The notes beneath the pieces were generated by a model. That model made no database searches and was not told the origin of the DNA. It worked only from the letters and a program-made list of their open reading frames with translations. The position numbers were made by a program, and so were the translations under genes. Positions 45,784 through 60,205 of a DNA stretch of 64,000 nt are shown here, in pieces. The stretch's first letter is position 1, and each line of letters begins with the position of its first letter. The DNA comes from Tenrec ecaudatus (Eukaryota; Chordata; Mammalia; Afrosoricida; Tenrecidae): positions 138,739,777 to 138,803,776 of the forward strand of contig NC_134536.1 in assembly GCF_050624435.1 (NCBI RefSeq), given 5' to 3'.

Positions 45784-47640
45784 TTAATCTTCCCAGATCC
45801 GTGCCTCAAGTAGCAAAGAGAGGAGAGTCCATGCCATCCAAAGACCTGAAACACCTCAACAGAAGTGCTACAGCAATGAGAGCAGAACAGAGATTATTAA
45901 TTAGACTGTTAGCCCAGTGACCCTGGTGCCTGTTTCATGGGACAAGTCAGAAGTCAAGGGACCAAGTGACTAGGAGGCTACAAATCAGGGAGAGACCTGA
46001 TGGCTGGCTAAAGAGAAGTATTGTGTGGTGAAGAAAGCTGATGGTGCCCAGCTATCAAAAGAAATAGTGTCTGGCAAACAAGTGGCCATCTAGCTCAGAA
46101 GCAACAAAGCCCACAGAGAAGAAGCACACAAGCCTAAGTAGACACGAAGTTTTGAAGAGATCAGGTAGCAGACACCAAAGAACAAAATCCATCATTGTGT
46201 GATCACCTTCCCCACATAAATGCTGAAGACGAATGTGTGCATAGGTAACTGTGGTGAAGAAGGCTGATGGCGCCTGGCTATTGAGAGATATAGCGTCTGG
46301 GGTCTTAAAGGCTTGAAAGTAAACAAGTGGCCATCTATCCCAGAAGCAACAAAGCCCACATGGAAGCAGCACACCAACATGTGTGATCATGAAGGGCTGA
46401 GGGGACCAGGTTTCAAGCACCAAAGCCAGGGGTGGGGGGGAATCATATCATAGTGAATGAGAGGAGCACATGATGGGGTCCCAATGCCCATCTGTAGACA
46501 ACTGGCTAGACCAGAGGATGCACAGCGGTACAGATGGGAACTGGAAACACAGGGAATCTAGGACAGATGAACCCCTCAGGACCAGCGGTGAGAGTGGCAA
46601 TACCGGGAGGGAAGGGGGCATAGAAAAGGGGAACCGATCACAAGGCTCTACATATAACCTCTCTGGGGGATGGGCAACAGAAAAGTGGGTGAAGGGAGAT
46701 GCCGGGCAGTGTAAGATAAAATAATAATTTATAAATTATTAAGGGTTCATAAGGAAGTGGGGAGCGGAGAGGGAGGGGGAGGGAAAAAAAGGAAAATGAG
46801 GAGTTGATTCCAGGAACCCAAGTGGAAAGCAAATTTTGAGAATGATGAGGGCAATGAATGTATAAGTGTGCTTTACCCAATTGATGTATGTATGGATTGT
46901 GATGAGTTGTATGAGCCCCAATAAATGATTTTTAAAAAGAGAGAAGTATTGTTTTTACCAACAAGTGTCCATTAACCATATATCACTCCCTCTGATGTTC
47001 GCCTTAAAAACCACTTTGACAGAGGAGACCTCACCTCAGCTGGGGTCAGTTTATCAAAATGGGGGGGAGGGAGAAGACCATCAGTTGCTGCCATACAACA
47101 TTGTGCTGTCACTCCAAATCAACCCAGACCCCTACAAGAGTGATAAACAAACGTTTCTGGAGATTCCAGTTTAGATGGGGAGAAAGAAGCATGCATGTCT
47201 CTGAGAAGATGATTGCATTACTATTGGGTCAACAGGAAGGAGCAACTTCACATTGGGAAAGAAATACATAACAGTGTGTACATAGAACCCAAAGGAAGAG
47301 TATGCACTATACTAATTGGACAATTTTGACCTCGTTTTCATCTAGCCTTGGTGATCCAGGCCATGTGCTATAGTCTAACAAACTTTGGACTGTGCGCTTT
47401 CAAGGTGAACAACATCCTTCATAGCAGGCCACACCAGAAGGACTCAATGTGGAAACTCCACTAAGTGAACTGGAGTTTACCCCAAATTCACCTGTAGCCC
47501 TCGGACTTAAGGCGGAAACTCCCTAGTGTGAAAAGAAGGAGATGACTGCTATCTCAAGGGTATAGAATTGGTGGCTGTTGGACTTTGGTTCAGATATTTT
47601 GCCTTGATGGTGCCCAATGCAGGGTGAGCCGGAACTACCA
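45784..47640. repeat. Unclassified block split by L1
   Basis: 45784-46011 and 46952-47640 are two halves of one sequence interrupted by the L1 at 46024-46939. I see no protein homology. Phrases such as 'ggtgcctgtttcatgggaca' and 'ggtcagtttatcaaaatggg' do not place it in a family I know. Confidence 0.4.
46024..46939 (+). repeat. 5'-truncated L1 with 12 bp target duplication
   Basis: L1 3' UTR in sense from 'tgtggtgaagaaagctgat' to 'ccaataaatgatttttaaa'. It is flanked by perfect 'agagaagtattg' copies at 46012-46023 and 46940-46951. Confidence 0.9.
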
Positions 47641-47644
47641 TATA

Positions 47645-49480
47645 TTTGCTATTTAAAAAAACTTTATTAGGGGCTCATACAGCTCTTAACACAATTTATA
47701 CATGCATCCGTTGTATCGAGCACATTCGTGCATATGTTGCCATCATCATTTTCAAAACATTTCTTTCTATTTGAGCCCTTGGTATCAGCTCCTCATTTTC
47801 CCCCTCCCTCCCCCACACTCCCTCCCTCATGAACCCTTGATAATTTATAATTTTTTTCTTTATGTCCTACACTAACCAATGTCTCCCTTCACTCACTTTT
47901 TTATTGTCCATATCCCTAGGAGGGGGTTATATGTCGATCATTGTGATTGGTTCCCCCTTGTCCCCTCCACTTTGCTCTTCCCCTCCTGGTCTCATTATTG
48001 GTCCTGAGGGGTTTGTCTGTCCTGGATTTCCTGTGTTTCCAGCTCTTATCTGTACCAGTGTACATGCTCTGATCTAGCCAGATTTGTATGGTAGAATTGG
48101 GGTCATGATAGTGGGGGGGGGTAGGAAGCATTAAAGAACTAGAAAAGTTGTATGTTTCATTGCTGTTATACTGCATCATGACTGGCTCATCTTTACAGAT
48201 GGGCTTTGGGTCTCCATTCCTTGCTCGCCCTCATTCACATTGATATGACTTTTTTGTTATGGGTCTTTGATGCCTGATACCTGATTCCATCGACACCTCA
48301 TGATCACACAGGCTGGTGTGCTTCTTTCATGTGGGCTTTGTTGCTTCTGAGTTCGATGGCTGCTTGTTTATCTTTAAGCCTTTAAAACCTCAGATGCTAT
48401 ATCTTTTGATAGCCAGGCACCACCAGCTTTCGTCACCACATTTGCTTATGTACCCGCTTTGTCTTCAGCAGTCTTGTCAGGGAAGGTGAACATCACAGAA
48501 TACCAGGTTACTAAAACAAAGTGTTCTTTCATTGAGTACTTGACTAGAGGCCCAAAGTTTGTCTGCTACCTTAATACTTAACCTACAAATATATGTCCAT
48601 AGACCTATATACCTATCATTATATATAAATATATTTACATATATACATGCCTGTATTTAGACCTCCATAAATGTCCTTTGTCTCCTAGTTCTTTCCTCTT
48701 TTCACTTTTCTCTGGTCCCAGTATCATGTTCAGCCTTCATTCGGGTTTCAGTAATTCCTCTCAGCTACATTGCTCTTGATCAAGCCCCACCAGGCATCCT
48801 GTGCTCTCCTTGCCATCCATTTTAGATAATTTGTTATTCCCTTGTCCCAAGACTTGTTGACATTCCCCTTCCCCCCCCCTTCCTGTGTCCCCCCGGGAAC
48901 CATCAGTCTCATTGTTCTCTCTTCCAGATTATTTATCCCACCTATCTTCACACTTGATCTTAGCAAAAAGGCCGAGAAGCAATATCTTACCTAGATAGGT
49001 AAGCAGAGACAATAATAAGCACAAAAACAAGACAAAACAAAACAACAACAAACCAAGCTTCAAAAAAAGAGAGAAAAATCTATAAATAGTTCCAAGTCTG
49101 TTTGTTGGCCTTTAGGAGTGTTTTCCAGTCGAGTCTGATGGGGTGCCACACCCTGGCCCCAAAATTTATTTTTGGTATTCCATAGGAACTTCATTGCTTT
49201 TCTCCCCTTGGTGCTCTGTTGTACTACCCTTCATGTTTCACCCCGTTGTGGTAGAGTCAAATGGGACACAATTCCCACATTGTGTCTCCAATGTTGACCC
49301 CCGTAGCACTATGGGTCAGTGAGGGACGTTGTGTATTGTAGTGGGATCTGCCCTATGATCCTCTCGGTGCATTGGCTGCTCTAAGCAGGGATATCTTGCT
49401 TGGGGCTTGGCCCAGGATGTGTTCCACTCTCTCCTTTCATCTTTGTTTGTTCCTGGTGCTCTGATATTTACTATTTTAAT
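47645..49480 (-). repeat. 5'-truncated L1 3' UTR, minus strand
   Basis: Antisense copy of the long 3' UTR from 'tattaggggctcatacagct' to 'ttgttcctggtgctctgat'. It contains an inserted U2 snRNA fragment at 48949-48983. Confidence 0.9.
48949..48983 (-). pseudogene. RNU2: U2 snRNA 5' fragment in L1
   Basis: On the minus strand: TTGCTTCTCGGCC followed by TTTTTGCTAAGATCAAGTG, the first ~34 nt of U2 spliceosomal RNA, including its branch-point-pairing neighbourhood's upstream stem, with two changes. It interrupts L1 sequence that is continuous in other copies, and 'tatctt' occurs on both sides (48943-48948 and 48983-48988). Confidence 0.85.
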
Positions 49481-50830
49481 ATCTTTCTTGCTTCATCGTG
49501 ACATGTATTAATATGACTGCATGGTTATGCCTTTTAAATGAATGTTATTGAAAGTTTTGCCCTATTATCAACCCCCATTATTTGTGTAAATAATATCCAC
49601 TTAAGAGTTAAACTGAAAAAAAAAGAGTTAAACTGTAAAAATCATCTATACTTGTATGGTTTCCTTTTCTCAACAGTGTTCTGAATTCCATACCATTGGC
49701 GAAGTTCATGTAACTGTCAACAGAATTACCTTATGCCTCAGGGGATGTTTGATAATGTTCTCTAACATAAAATTATATTGATGTTTCTAAAGTGAAGCAG
49801 AAACTTATAAAAATCATTCATAGATGAATCAACCTGGGACTTAAACTTAATTCTAGTCCCAATCTATGAACAATTTGTTCTTGTGATATGGCCCTGGTTG
49901 TTGCTTGCTTTCATTAGGAGATCACTGAGGATATGGGTGCTGTAGCAAAGACCTCGACGCTAATCCATTCTAGAAGGAATTTCGAGATATGATGCAGTAG
50001 AATTCCAAAGCAATTTTTCCCATAAGAAATAACTGAAAACAGATTAATCCGTTATCAACCATCAAGTTTTTACCCCAACCTTGCCTTTTTATACAAAACA
50101 TTACACAGAAACTTCACAGTAAATAAGTTCAGAGTTAAATAATATAATTTAAATAAGAAACACAACGTTAAAAACAGTTTTTTGGTTTGGGGTGTTTTTT
50201 TTATGGTAGCATGCTCACCTCAGCCCCCTTGGTGGTGCATGCGGATGTGGAAGGTGGGAGTGACAGGGGAGAGAGAGCAGGGAAGGGAGACAGGGGGAGA
50301 GGGAACAGGGGAGAGAGGGACCAGCAGAGAGAGGATGGTAGGAGAGGGGAGAGGGCCAGAGGAGGAAGGACGGGGAGAGAGCGATGTCTTTCTTTCTTTT
50401 AAAAATACTTTTATTGGGGGGCTCTTACAAGTTTTGTATCTGGATCTAGAGTCATTGTTTGGAAGGGGAGTCCCCTTCCGTAAAATCAACCGGTAGTTGC
50501 TTTTCAGGAGTTTTTTCCCTTCTTAGCCTTTCTTCACTAGGACCTGGCTGGCTTTCTCTTTAAAAAAGCTGTCTAATGTGGTCTACTATTGGCATTTCCT
50601 TAACTACTTTCTAAAAGAGTTTACTAATTATCCTTAACAATATTGATAACAAAGTTAACGAGTTCCTTATCATCATGAATCTTGTCAAAAGCTCATTCTT
50701 ATGACCCGTTATTTTAATCTAAAAACTGTACAAAAGTCACAAGAACTAAGAAAATTATAGAAAAACGCTTGGAACACAGCCACAAAAGGTTTAAACAATG
50801 TGTACTAACAACACCAACTAAAGCAGAGTG
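49480..50830. mobile_element. L1 3' remnant plus candidate DNA-transposon remains
   Basis: 49810-49950 resembles the diverged L1 3' UTR at 28440-28530. At 49951 it breaks into 'acctcgacgctaatccattc .. tttttcccataagaaataac .. cagattaatccgtt', a pattern I associate with cut-and-paste DNA transposon ends. No transposase frame is visible. A short L1 tail (antisense) lies at about 50400-50430. Confidence 0.4.
50235..50395 (+). repeat. GA-rich low-complexity tract
   Basis: Purine-rich run of GGGAGA/GGAGAGAG-type units. Open frames through it on either strand are compositional. Confidence 0.85.
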
Positions 50831-50979
50831 AAACACAAACTGCTTTTGTTTACAAAAACCACGTGTATCAGTTCAGATTGCACTGTTTTGTTCCAGCTCT
50901 GATGAAAAATGTTCTTGACATTCCAATTTTGTTGAGTACTGATGAGGTTGAATACTGGGGGTTCTACTGTATTGACATT

Positions 50980-53640
50980 TTCACTGTTAAGTCCACCTTC
51001 CATGAACATGGGACAGTTTTGCATTCATGTAGATTTCTTTGGGTTTCTTATAGTAGTGTTCTGTATTTTTCTTTGCTCAGGTCTGTTATGTATTTTGTTA
51101 TGATTATTCTTAAGTATTTCATTTTTTGTATGGTGACTGTATATCATAGTTTTCTTGATGTCGCCATTGAGAGTTATCTCAGTTGGTTATACGGGAATCT
51201 AATTTATTTCTGTTTATTAATTTTGTATCCTGACACGTTACCAAACTCCTCGATTATTTCCAACAATCTTTCTGTGGAATCCTTGAGGTTCTCTATATGT
51301 AGGATCATGTCACCTGAAAGTAGTGAGAGTTTCGATTCTTCTTTGCCTAATTTGATTCTCTTGATTTCTTTCTGTTTTCTAATGATTCTGGATAAAACTT
51401 TGAACACAATGTGGTATGAGTGGTGATAGGAAACATCCTTGTCAAGTTGACATGGAGACTCTTTTCCGTTTTTCCCCATTGAGCCTGATGTTAGCTGTTA
51501 TTTTTTTTTGTATATGGTTTTTATTATGTTGAGGACTTTGCTTTCTAATCCTATATATATTTAATCATTTTATTAGAGACTCATACAACTCTTATCTCAA
51601 TCCATACATACATCAATTGTGTAAAGCACATCTGTACATTCATTGCCCTCATCATTCTCAAAACATTTGCTCTCCACCTAAGCCCCTGGCATCAGCTCCT
51701 CATTTTTACCCCTCCCTTCCCACTCCCCCCTCCCTCATGAACCCTTGATAATTTATCAATTATTATTTTGTCTTATCTTGCACTGTACGACATCTCCCTT
51801 CACCCACTTTCCTGTTGTCCGTCCCCCAGGGAGGAGGTTATATGTTGATCCTTGTAATCAGCTGCCCATTTCCAACCCACCCTCCTGGTATCACCACTCG
51901 TAGGACTGGTCCTGAAGGGATCATCCTCCCTGGATTCCCTGTGTTTCCAGTTCCTATCTGTATCAGTGTACATCCTCTGGTCTAGCCAGATTTGTAAGGT
52001 AGAATTGGGATCATGATAGTGGGGGGTGGGGAGGAGCATTTAGGAACTAGAGGAAAGTTGTATGTTTCATAGTTGCTAAATTCCACTTTGACTGGCTCAT
52101 CTCCTCCCCGAGACCCTTCTATAAGGCGATGTCCAGTGGCCTACAAATGGGCTTTGGGTCTCCACTCCGTACTCCACACCTGATTCACAATGATATGATT
52201 TTTTGTTCTGATGATGCCTGATCCCTTCAACACCTCATGATCACACAGACTGGTGTGCTTCTTCCGTGTGGCCTTTGTTGCTTCTGAGCTAGATTGCCAC
52301 TTGTTTATCTTCAAGCCTGCAAGACCCCAGACACTGTATCTTTTGATAATATTTTGGTTTTCTTCACCTTTTAGGTCATTTTTATCACTTGGTCTTCTAA
52401 TATTTGGGTCATGAGATATTTATCTTTGGGATCACAAACTCTTGTTTCTATTTTGTTTTTTCACAGTCTTATCTAGTTCTAATATTTTGGTGCATAACTT
52501 TTGTATTTCTATTTGGAGTTGTTGAATTATTTTTAGCTTTTCATTCATTTTGTCAGAATTATCTTTTAGAGAAATTGTGGTCTCCATTATAGTCACTTGT
52601 TTTTTCTCTATTTCTATAAATCCCCCGCCTCCATTCCCTTAAAGTAACTGAAACCTGTCATTTCTGTAATCTCCCACATGGGAGGATGCATGGTCTTCTC
52701 CTCCAGGAGCTCCTCTAGGTCCACATCTGTATGTATTGGAGTTAACTGGATTATCCTGTTTCTGCAAGTTGTAGAGATTGACTGTTGTCTCCCAGGCGTG
52801 CTTTTAAAAAATATTTCTTAATACAGAGCAACCCCCATACCTGTTGTGGAACATGAGTAATTAAAGATGACCATGCAATTCAGCACTAGCCCACCCCCAG
52901 CAGGAGCCAAAGGCAGAAAGCAGTTTACTTTTGCCTTCATCAAAGTCCCACTTTGAGGCTGGCTCCCAAGTCACCAGGGAGTGTCAGGTAATGATCCATC
53001 TTACCAACAGGATGAAGTAGAGAATGAACTATTTAGAACACAACATTCTGAAGATTGTATGTCAGTGCTGGGCCCAGTTTCTATTTTGCGTGGGCCAGAG
53101 AGCCAGGCAAGTGACAACACTTTGGATCCTGGGCCTGAGGACTCACCACTGAGCTGAGTGTCTCCCCTAATGCAAGTCTTTTCAATTCTGCACCTGCCCA
53201 GGGTTGGTTAATCTTCAGATGGCATTGAAGGAGTTCTGCCACAATCCATTCCCCCAAATTCAAGCCAGATGCCGGAAGTCAGTGCAAAGCAGACCTATTT
53301 TTTTCTTATCCGGCTGATAGGCAATGAGCCCGTCTAGAATGCCTCAGTCTAGAATACCTCAGTCCCAGGAACCCTCTGAATACTTCCAGTCCAGGTCTGA
53401 CTTAACCTCTCCCCAGTTGGGGAAGTGGGTCAATTGTGTTGGGAGGGAAGTAGATGGTGATCAGCTTACTACTAAGGTCCAGAAACATTGGGACAGGGCA
53501 GAACAACTTGAATCAGAGGCATCCTGCTTGGCAGCACAAAATTCACACTTTTGATTTTTGGGATCTTTTGTTGTCAATTGCTCCCTCTGAAGTGCTGAAA
53601 TATAATTAACAGGGACTTGAACTTCTCAGACTACCGTAAA
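50980..53640 (-). repeat. Old L1, minus strand, with nested young L1 end
   Basis: 50980-51550 is ORF2 antisense (ccaacaatctttctgtggaa; tagtgagagtttcgattctt). 52350-52625 looks like ORF1 antisense, and 52640-53640 is probably the 5' leader (less sure). 51554-52345 is a younger L1 3' UTR, also antisense (ttttattagagactcataca). Confidence 0.65.
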
Positions 53641-55019
53641 ATTTCCGCTATTTCTTGGAGAGGGATTCAGAGTAGGTCTGATTATGTGTTGGGTCTCACT
53701 TATTAGTTTTTCTTATTGAGGTGTTGCAGAGTTCTATCGATTTTAGTTCCTTGTCTATTGTGTCATTGCTATAGATTTTTTCCCAGTCCATAGACTCACA
53801 TTTTACTCTTTTGATAATGTCTTTTGATGTGCAGAGGGGTTTTTAACAGGTCCCACTCCTTTATTTTGACTTCCACTGTGTGCGCTTCCTTTACTATACT
53901 TGGTACTCTGTCATAGAGCCCTTAAGTTTGTCCCAGTTTTCTCATTGATGATTCTGTTACCTCTGCGGTTTACATTTCAATTTTTAATCCATCTTGAGTT
54001 CATTTTTGTGTATGGAGTGAGGTATGAGTCCGGTTTCGTTCTTCTGCACATGGAGATCCAATTTATGCAACACCATTTGTGGTAGAGAGTGTCCTTTTCC
54101 CACTTAAGGATTTTGGTCTTTTTTTTGAAAATCAGTTGTCTGTAGAAGGATGATTTTATTTCTGGGTTTTCTTTTCTATTCCATTGGTCTATGTAGCTGT
54201 CATTTTACCAGGTTGTGTTGACTTTGTGGCTTTTTAATAGGTTTTGAAGTTGAGTAGTGTAAGGTCTACGACTTTGTGAGGTGTTTTTTATCCTGGGTCC
54301 CATCCCTCTGTATATGAATTTGGTCATTAGTTTCGCCATTTATATAAAGAATGAAATTGGGGGTTGGATTGGCTTTGCATCGTATTTGTAGATTATCATA
54401 CATAGTATTGACATTTTCACAATATTGAGGGTTCCTATCCAAGAACAAGAGATATTTTTCCATATGTGTAGGGTTCTTTTGGTTTCTTGTAGCTATTTTG
54501 TACAGAATTTTTGGTTTTTGGTTAGGTTTATTCCAAAGTATTTCATTTTTTGATGACTTTTATAAGTGGTATTATTTCCTTGATGTCTTTTTTGAGCTCT
54601 TTTCACTAGTATATAGAAATCCAATTGATTTCGCTGCTTGTTAATTTTTTATCCTGCTATTTTACCAAATCCCTTAAGGGCTAGTTGTTTCCAACAGTCT
54701 TTTTGTGGAGTTGGGGGTTCTATAAAATTATATTGTCTGAAAATGGTGAGACCTTCACTTTTTCTTAGCCAAGTTACAGTGATTGTTTTTGTTTTCTAAT
54801 TGTTCTGGCTAAGACTTTGAACATGAGGTTAAAGAAGAGTAGTGCTAGAGGGTGTCCTTGTCTATTTCCCATTCTCATGCAAAATGTTTCAGTTTTTCCC
54901 CATGAATGGTATTGGCCCTTGGATTTTTGTATGTGGTCATTATTATGTTGATGAATTTTCCTTCAATTCCTTTTTTATTGAGTGTTTTAATCAGAAATGT
55001 GTGTTGGGTCGTGTGGCGG

Positions 55020-56305
55020 AGCTGAGTGAGCATTGCTGCAATGTTCTGAGAGTTTGGGCTAGCTTTGGGCACTCTGCTCTGGTCGTGGTGCACTTGCTAT
55101 GCTTCCTGTGGGCAGGCAGTGACCTGAGCCTAATGTGGGCTGAGTGCAAGGGCAACACCCAGAATGGGAGCTGATTGATATGACGGTGTGGGTTCCCGGG
55201 GTATCAAGTGTAACTGGTGAGGAGTTGGCTTACCAGCTATCTAAACTAGGAGTTTCTCTTGTGATACCCACCAGAAAAATGGACAAGCTGAAGGGGTGAA
55301 ACAAAAATGTCTTGAGAATGGCAATTTAAAAGGAAAAGATGTACTTATTTTGCCCCTTGACCTAATGAACATAAAATCCCATGAAGCGGCCACCAAGGCT
55401 GTTCTCCAGGAGTTTGGTAAAATTGACATTCTGGTCAACAATGTTGGATGATTCCAACGTCCTTTGTCCATGAACACCAGCCTGCATGTCTACAGAGAGC
55501 TCATGACACTTAACTAACTAGGGACCGTGTCCTTGACAAAATGTGTTCTGCCTCACATGATCGAGAGGAAGCATGGCAAGATTGTCACTGTCAATAGCAT
55601 AATGGGTATAGTGTCTGAGCAGCAAGCATGCTCTTCGGGTTTTTTATTTTTAATAGCCTCTGAACTTGCTACATATCTCAGTATTATCATTTCTACCATT
55701 TACCCAGGACCAATACTGAAGTCAAATATTGTGATGAATGAACTGAAGAAGTCATGAAGCCTTTAGGTAATGATGGAGACCAGCCCTTCAAGATGGCAAC
55801 CGGTCATTTTGCCCAATTGATTTTAATCAGTATGGCCAATGATTTGAAAGATACCTGAATCTCTGATCACCCGTTTGTTTATTACATACTTGGGCCAATA
55901 CATGCCAACCTTGACTGGGTGGCTAACCAGAAAATTAGGAAAGAGGAGAATTGAGAATTTTAAGAGTGATGTGGATGCTGACACCTATTATTTTAAATCC
56001 TTCAAGAAAAATCACAATAAAAAGAGCAATTTGGATTTTTCAAGCCACTAGAGAGAGATGGAAACCACAAAAACAATTTTCTTATGCACTGAAGACTAAT
56101 GTATGGTTTCAATTTTTAATAGATGTAAGTTTTACTTCAACATATAACAGATGAAGAAAGCATGACAAGAATCTTATCATAAAAGTAATAATAACACCTA
56201 TTCCTGGACAAAGAATATTTTAAAATAATACACAGAATTTCCCAAATGACTGCATTTTGAAATGGTAAACAGGACTCTAGAAACCATCATTTATTAAATG
56301 CATGT
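55020..56305 (+). pseudogene. DHRS7: DHRS7 processed pseudogene
   Basis: Intronless copy of DHRS7, a membrane-bound short-chain dehydrogenase/reductase of the endoplasmic reticulum. Recognisable blocks in order, in shifting frames: DLSLMWAE, GEELAYQLSKLGVSLV, an 'LPLDL' region, AATKAVLQEFGKIDILVNN, GTVSLTKCVLPHMIERKHGK, IVTVNSIMGI, SELATY, PGP and SNIV, SMANDLK, ENFKSDVDADTYYFK. The nucleotide-binding TGASSGIG is damaged and the catalytic YxxxK segment is missing between NSIMGI and ELATY. Several stops are present. A 3' UTR-like tail ends in an A run at about 56312, inside the old L1. Clearly dead. Confidence 0.9.
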
Positions 56306-57637
56306 TATATGCAAAAAAGGTTGTTGGTGTCCAATGCTCTTCTGCACATATTTATATGATCTGCTTCTTTTTTGTCTTATGTGGTGGATTACAATGATAT
56401 TTTTCAAATGCTGTACCATCCTTGCATCCTTAGTATCAATCCTACTTTGTCACGATGAATTAATGTTTTTATATATTATTGGAACCTATTGGCCAGAATT
56501 TTGTTGACAATTTTTGCATCGATGTTCATAAGGGATACTGGTATGTAGTTTTCTGTCTTTGTAAGATCTTTGCCTGGTTTTTATATCAGGATTATGCTCA
56601 TTTCATAGAATGAATTTGAGAGTTCTGTCGCTTTCTATATTTTTGAATAGGCAGTGTGGAACTGGTGGCAGCCCTTCTTTGAATACTTGGTAGCATTCCC
56701 CCATGAAACGATCTCATCTTACACTTTCTTCTCTGGAAATTTCGTGATCACCTCTATTTCTTGTTTTGTTATTGGTCTGCTTTGGTTTCCTACTCTGAGT
56801 TAGTGATACGAATTGCACTCAATCATTGTGTATTTTTTTTTTCATTTTTGTTGGCTACTATTGAGTGATCACTTTTTTGAATTTTTTTGCTTGTATGTAT
56901 TTTTGCATGAAGGCTATTGATAATATAAGTTTCTGTTTTCGTAGTATCTGCCTGGCTTTGGTTTTAGCTTAATAAAATGAATTCTGGAATATTCCCCCCT
57001 TTTCTGTATTTTGGAGTAGTTTGAGTAGAATTGAAGTCAGCACTTCTCTGACCAATCAGATCTGACAGTGAAGTCACGTGGTGCAGAACTATTTTGGGTT
57101 GCATTTTTAGTGACCTGTTCAATTTTTGCCTTGGTGATAAATCTGCTAAAAATTTCTACCTTAATGTCTTTTCATTTGGATAGGTAGTGTTTCTAGAAAA
57201 ATGTCCATTTCTTCTAGGGTTTCAAATTTACTGGAGTATATTTATTCATAGAATTCTGTTATTATCCTTTTATTTCAGTTAATTCTGTCATGACATCGCC
57301 CATTTAATTTCATATACATATTATTTGCATCTTCTTACTTTCTTGCCAATGGTTTACCAATTTTATTCTTTCAACAGACCTACTTCTAGTCTTGCTAACA
57401 CTTTACCTTTTTCTCCATTTTATGTCTGCTTAAATCTTTGCTATTATTTTATTTACTGACTATACATATGCTTATTTTGCTGCTGTTTTTCAAATGGTTG
57501 CAGATATTGGGTTTAGGCACTGAGTTTGGTCCTTTCTTCTTTTTGATGTGTGTATTTACTAGTAGGAATTGTCCTCTGAGTACTGTTTTTGCTGTGTCAC
57601 AAAGATTTTGGCATGTTGTATTTTCATTCTTGTTTGA

Positions 57638-57643
<6 letters not shown>

Positions 57644-57678
<35 letters not shown>

Positions 57679-57716
57679 TGAATAAATTTTATATATATAT
57701 AATTTATTCAGTTACC
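57644..57716. repeat. (AT)n with perfect inverted repeat
   Basis: A long TA run followed by arms 'actgaataaatt' and 'aatttattcagt' (perfect reverse complements) around a second TA run. Potential hairpin or cruciform inside L1. Confidence 0.85.
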
Positions 57717-57784
57717 CAGTAGTGTGTGTTTTCTTTGGCTTATCATAATTTATTTTATGTTAAAATGTACAACTTTTTTGTTTT

Positions 57785-59212
<1,428 letters not shown>

Positions 59213-60205
59213 GTCCTACCCAGTAGTTTTTAAAGAGGATGTTATTCAGTTTCTATGTATTTGATAGTTTTCGTTGATCTTCCTGCTTTTCATTTCCAAC
59301 TTTATATTGTGACTTCTTAGTATTTTGATATTTTTAATTTATTCATGTTCCCTTGTGACCTTGCATAGGATGTATTCTGGAGACTGTGCATAAGCAGTGG
59401 AAAAGACTATGTCTTATGCTGCTGTTGCCTCGAGTGTTTCGTAAATGTCTGTGAGGTTAAACTAGTTGATTGTGTTATTTAGCTCTTCTGTGTTATTGGT
59501 GATTTTCTTTTTGGCTGTTCTGTTCATTCTCAAAAGTGGTGTATTACAGTCTCCTATTATTATTATGGAGTTGTCAGTTTCTCTGTTCAATTCTATTAAA
59601 GTTAGGTTTGTGTCTTTTAGAGCTCTTTCATTGTTTGCACAGATGTTTATTATGTTATGTTCTCTTGTTGGATTAATTCTTTATTGTACAATCTTTCCTT
59701 GTCTCTTTTCTGGTTGTTGCCTTAGTTTATTATATTCCATTCCTGCTCCATTTTGGTTGGCTTTTTAGTTATAAATTAATTTTTTTCATTGCTGTTTTCA
59801 CTGTTCACTGAATTTTTATGATTTTCCTTTTTAAAACATTGGTGGCAAAGGTCTATTTTCTGTTTGCTAATCCTTCTAAGTTTGTGACAGTCCTTTCTAT
59901 ATTGACATCACCTTGATTTTATCTATATTTGACATTACATAACTACCCACCCCATTTTGCTTTGTAGTTGCTATTGTTTACCAAGTGACATTTGGTTCTC
60001 TAGGTTGTGTCATTTTATCTTCCATACTTCTATCTCTGGGTTAATTTCTGGTGATGGTATAAAGTGTCTTAATCTCACGTTGCTTTCTGCCATTACTGAT
60101 TCTCTGTCTGATGCACTCCCTTTAGCATTTCTTATAAATGTAGTTTGGTTTCCAAAATATTCTTATTTTCTGTTTATCTGGAAAGTCCCACTTTGCGATC
60201 ATACT

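Noticed and set aside
50863..51426. 187-codon plus-strand frame
   Set aside because: Mostly antisense of an old L1 ORF2 (the minus-strand 51204-51479 frame has L1-like sequence).
53081..53554. Short frames in a GC-balanced block
   Set aside because: They most likely lie in the leader of an antisense L1 and show no similarity to a cellular protein.
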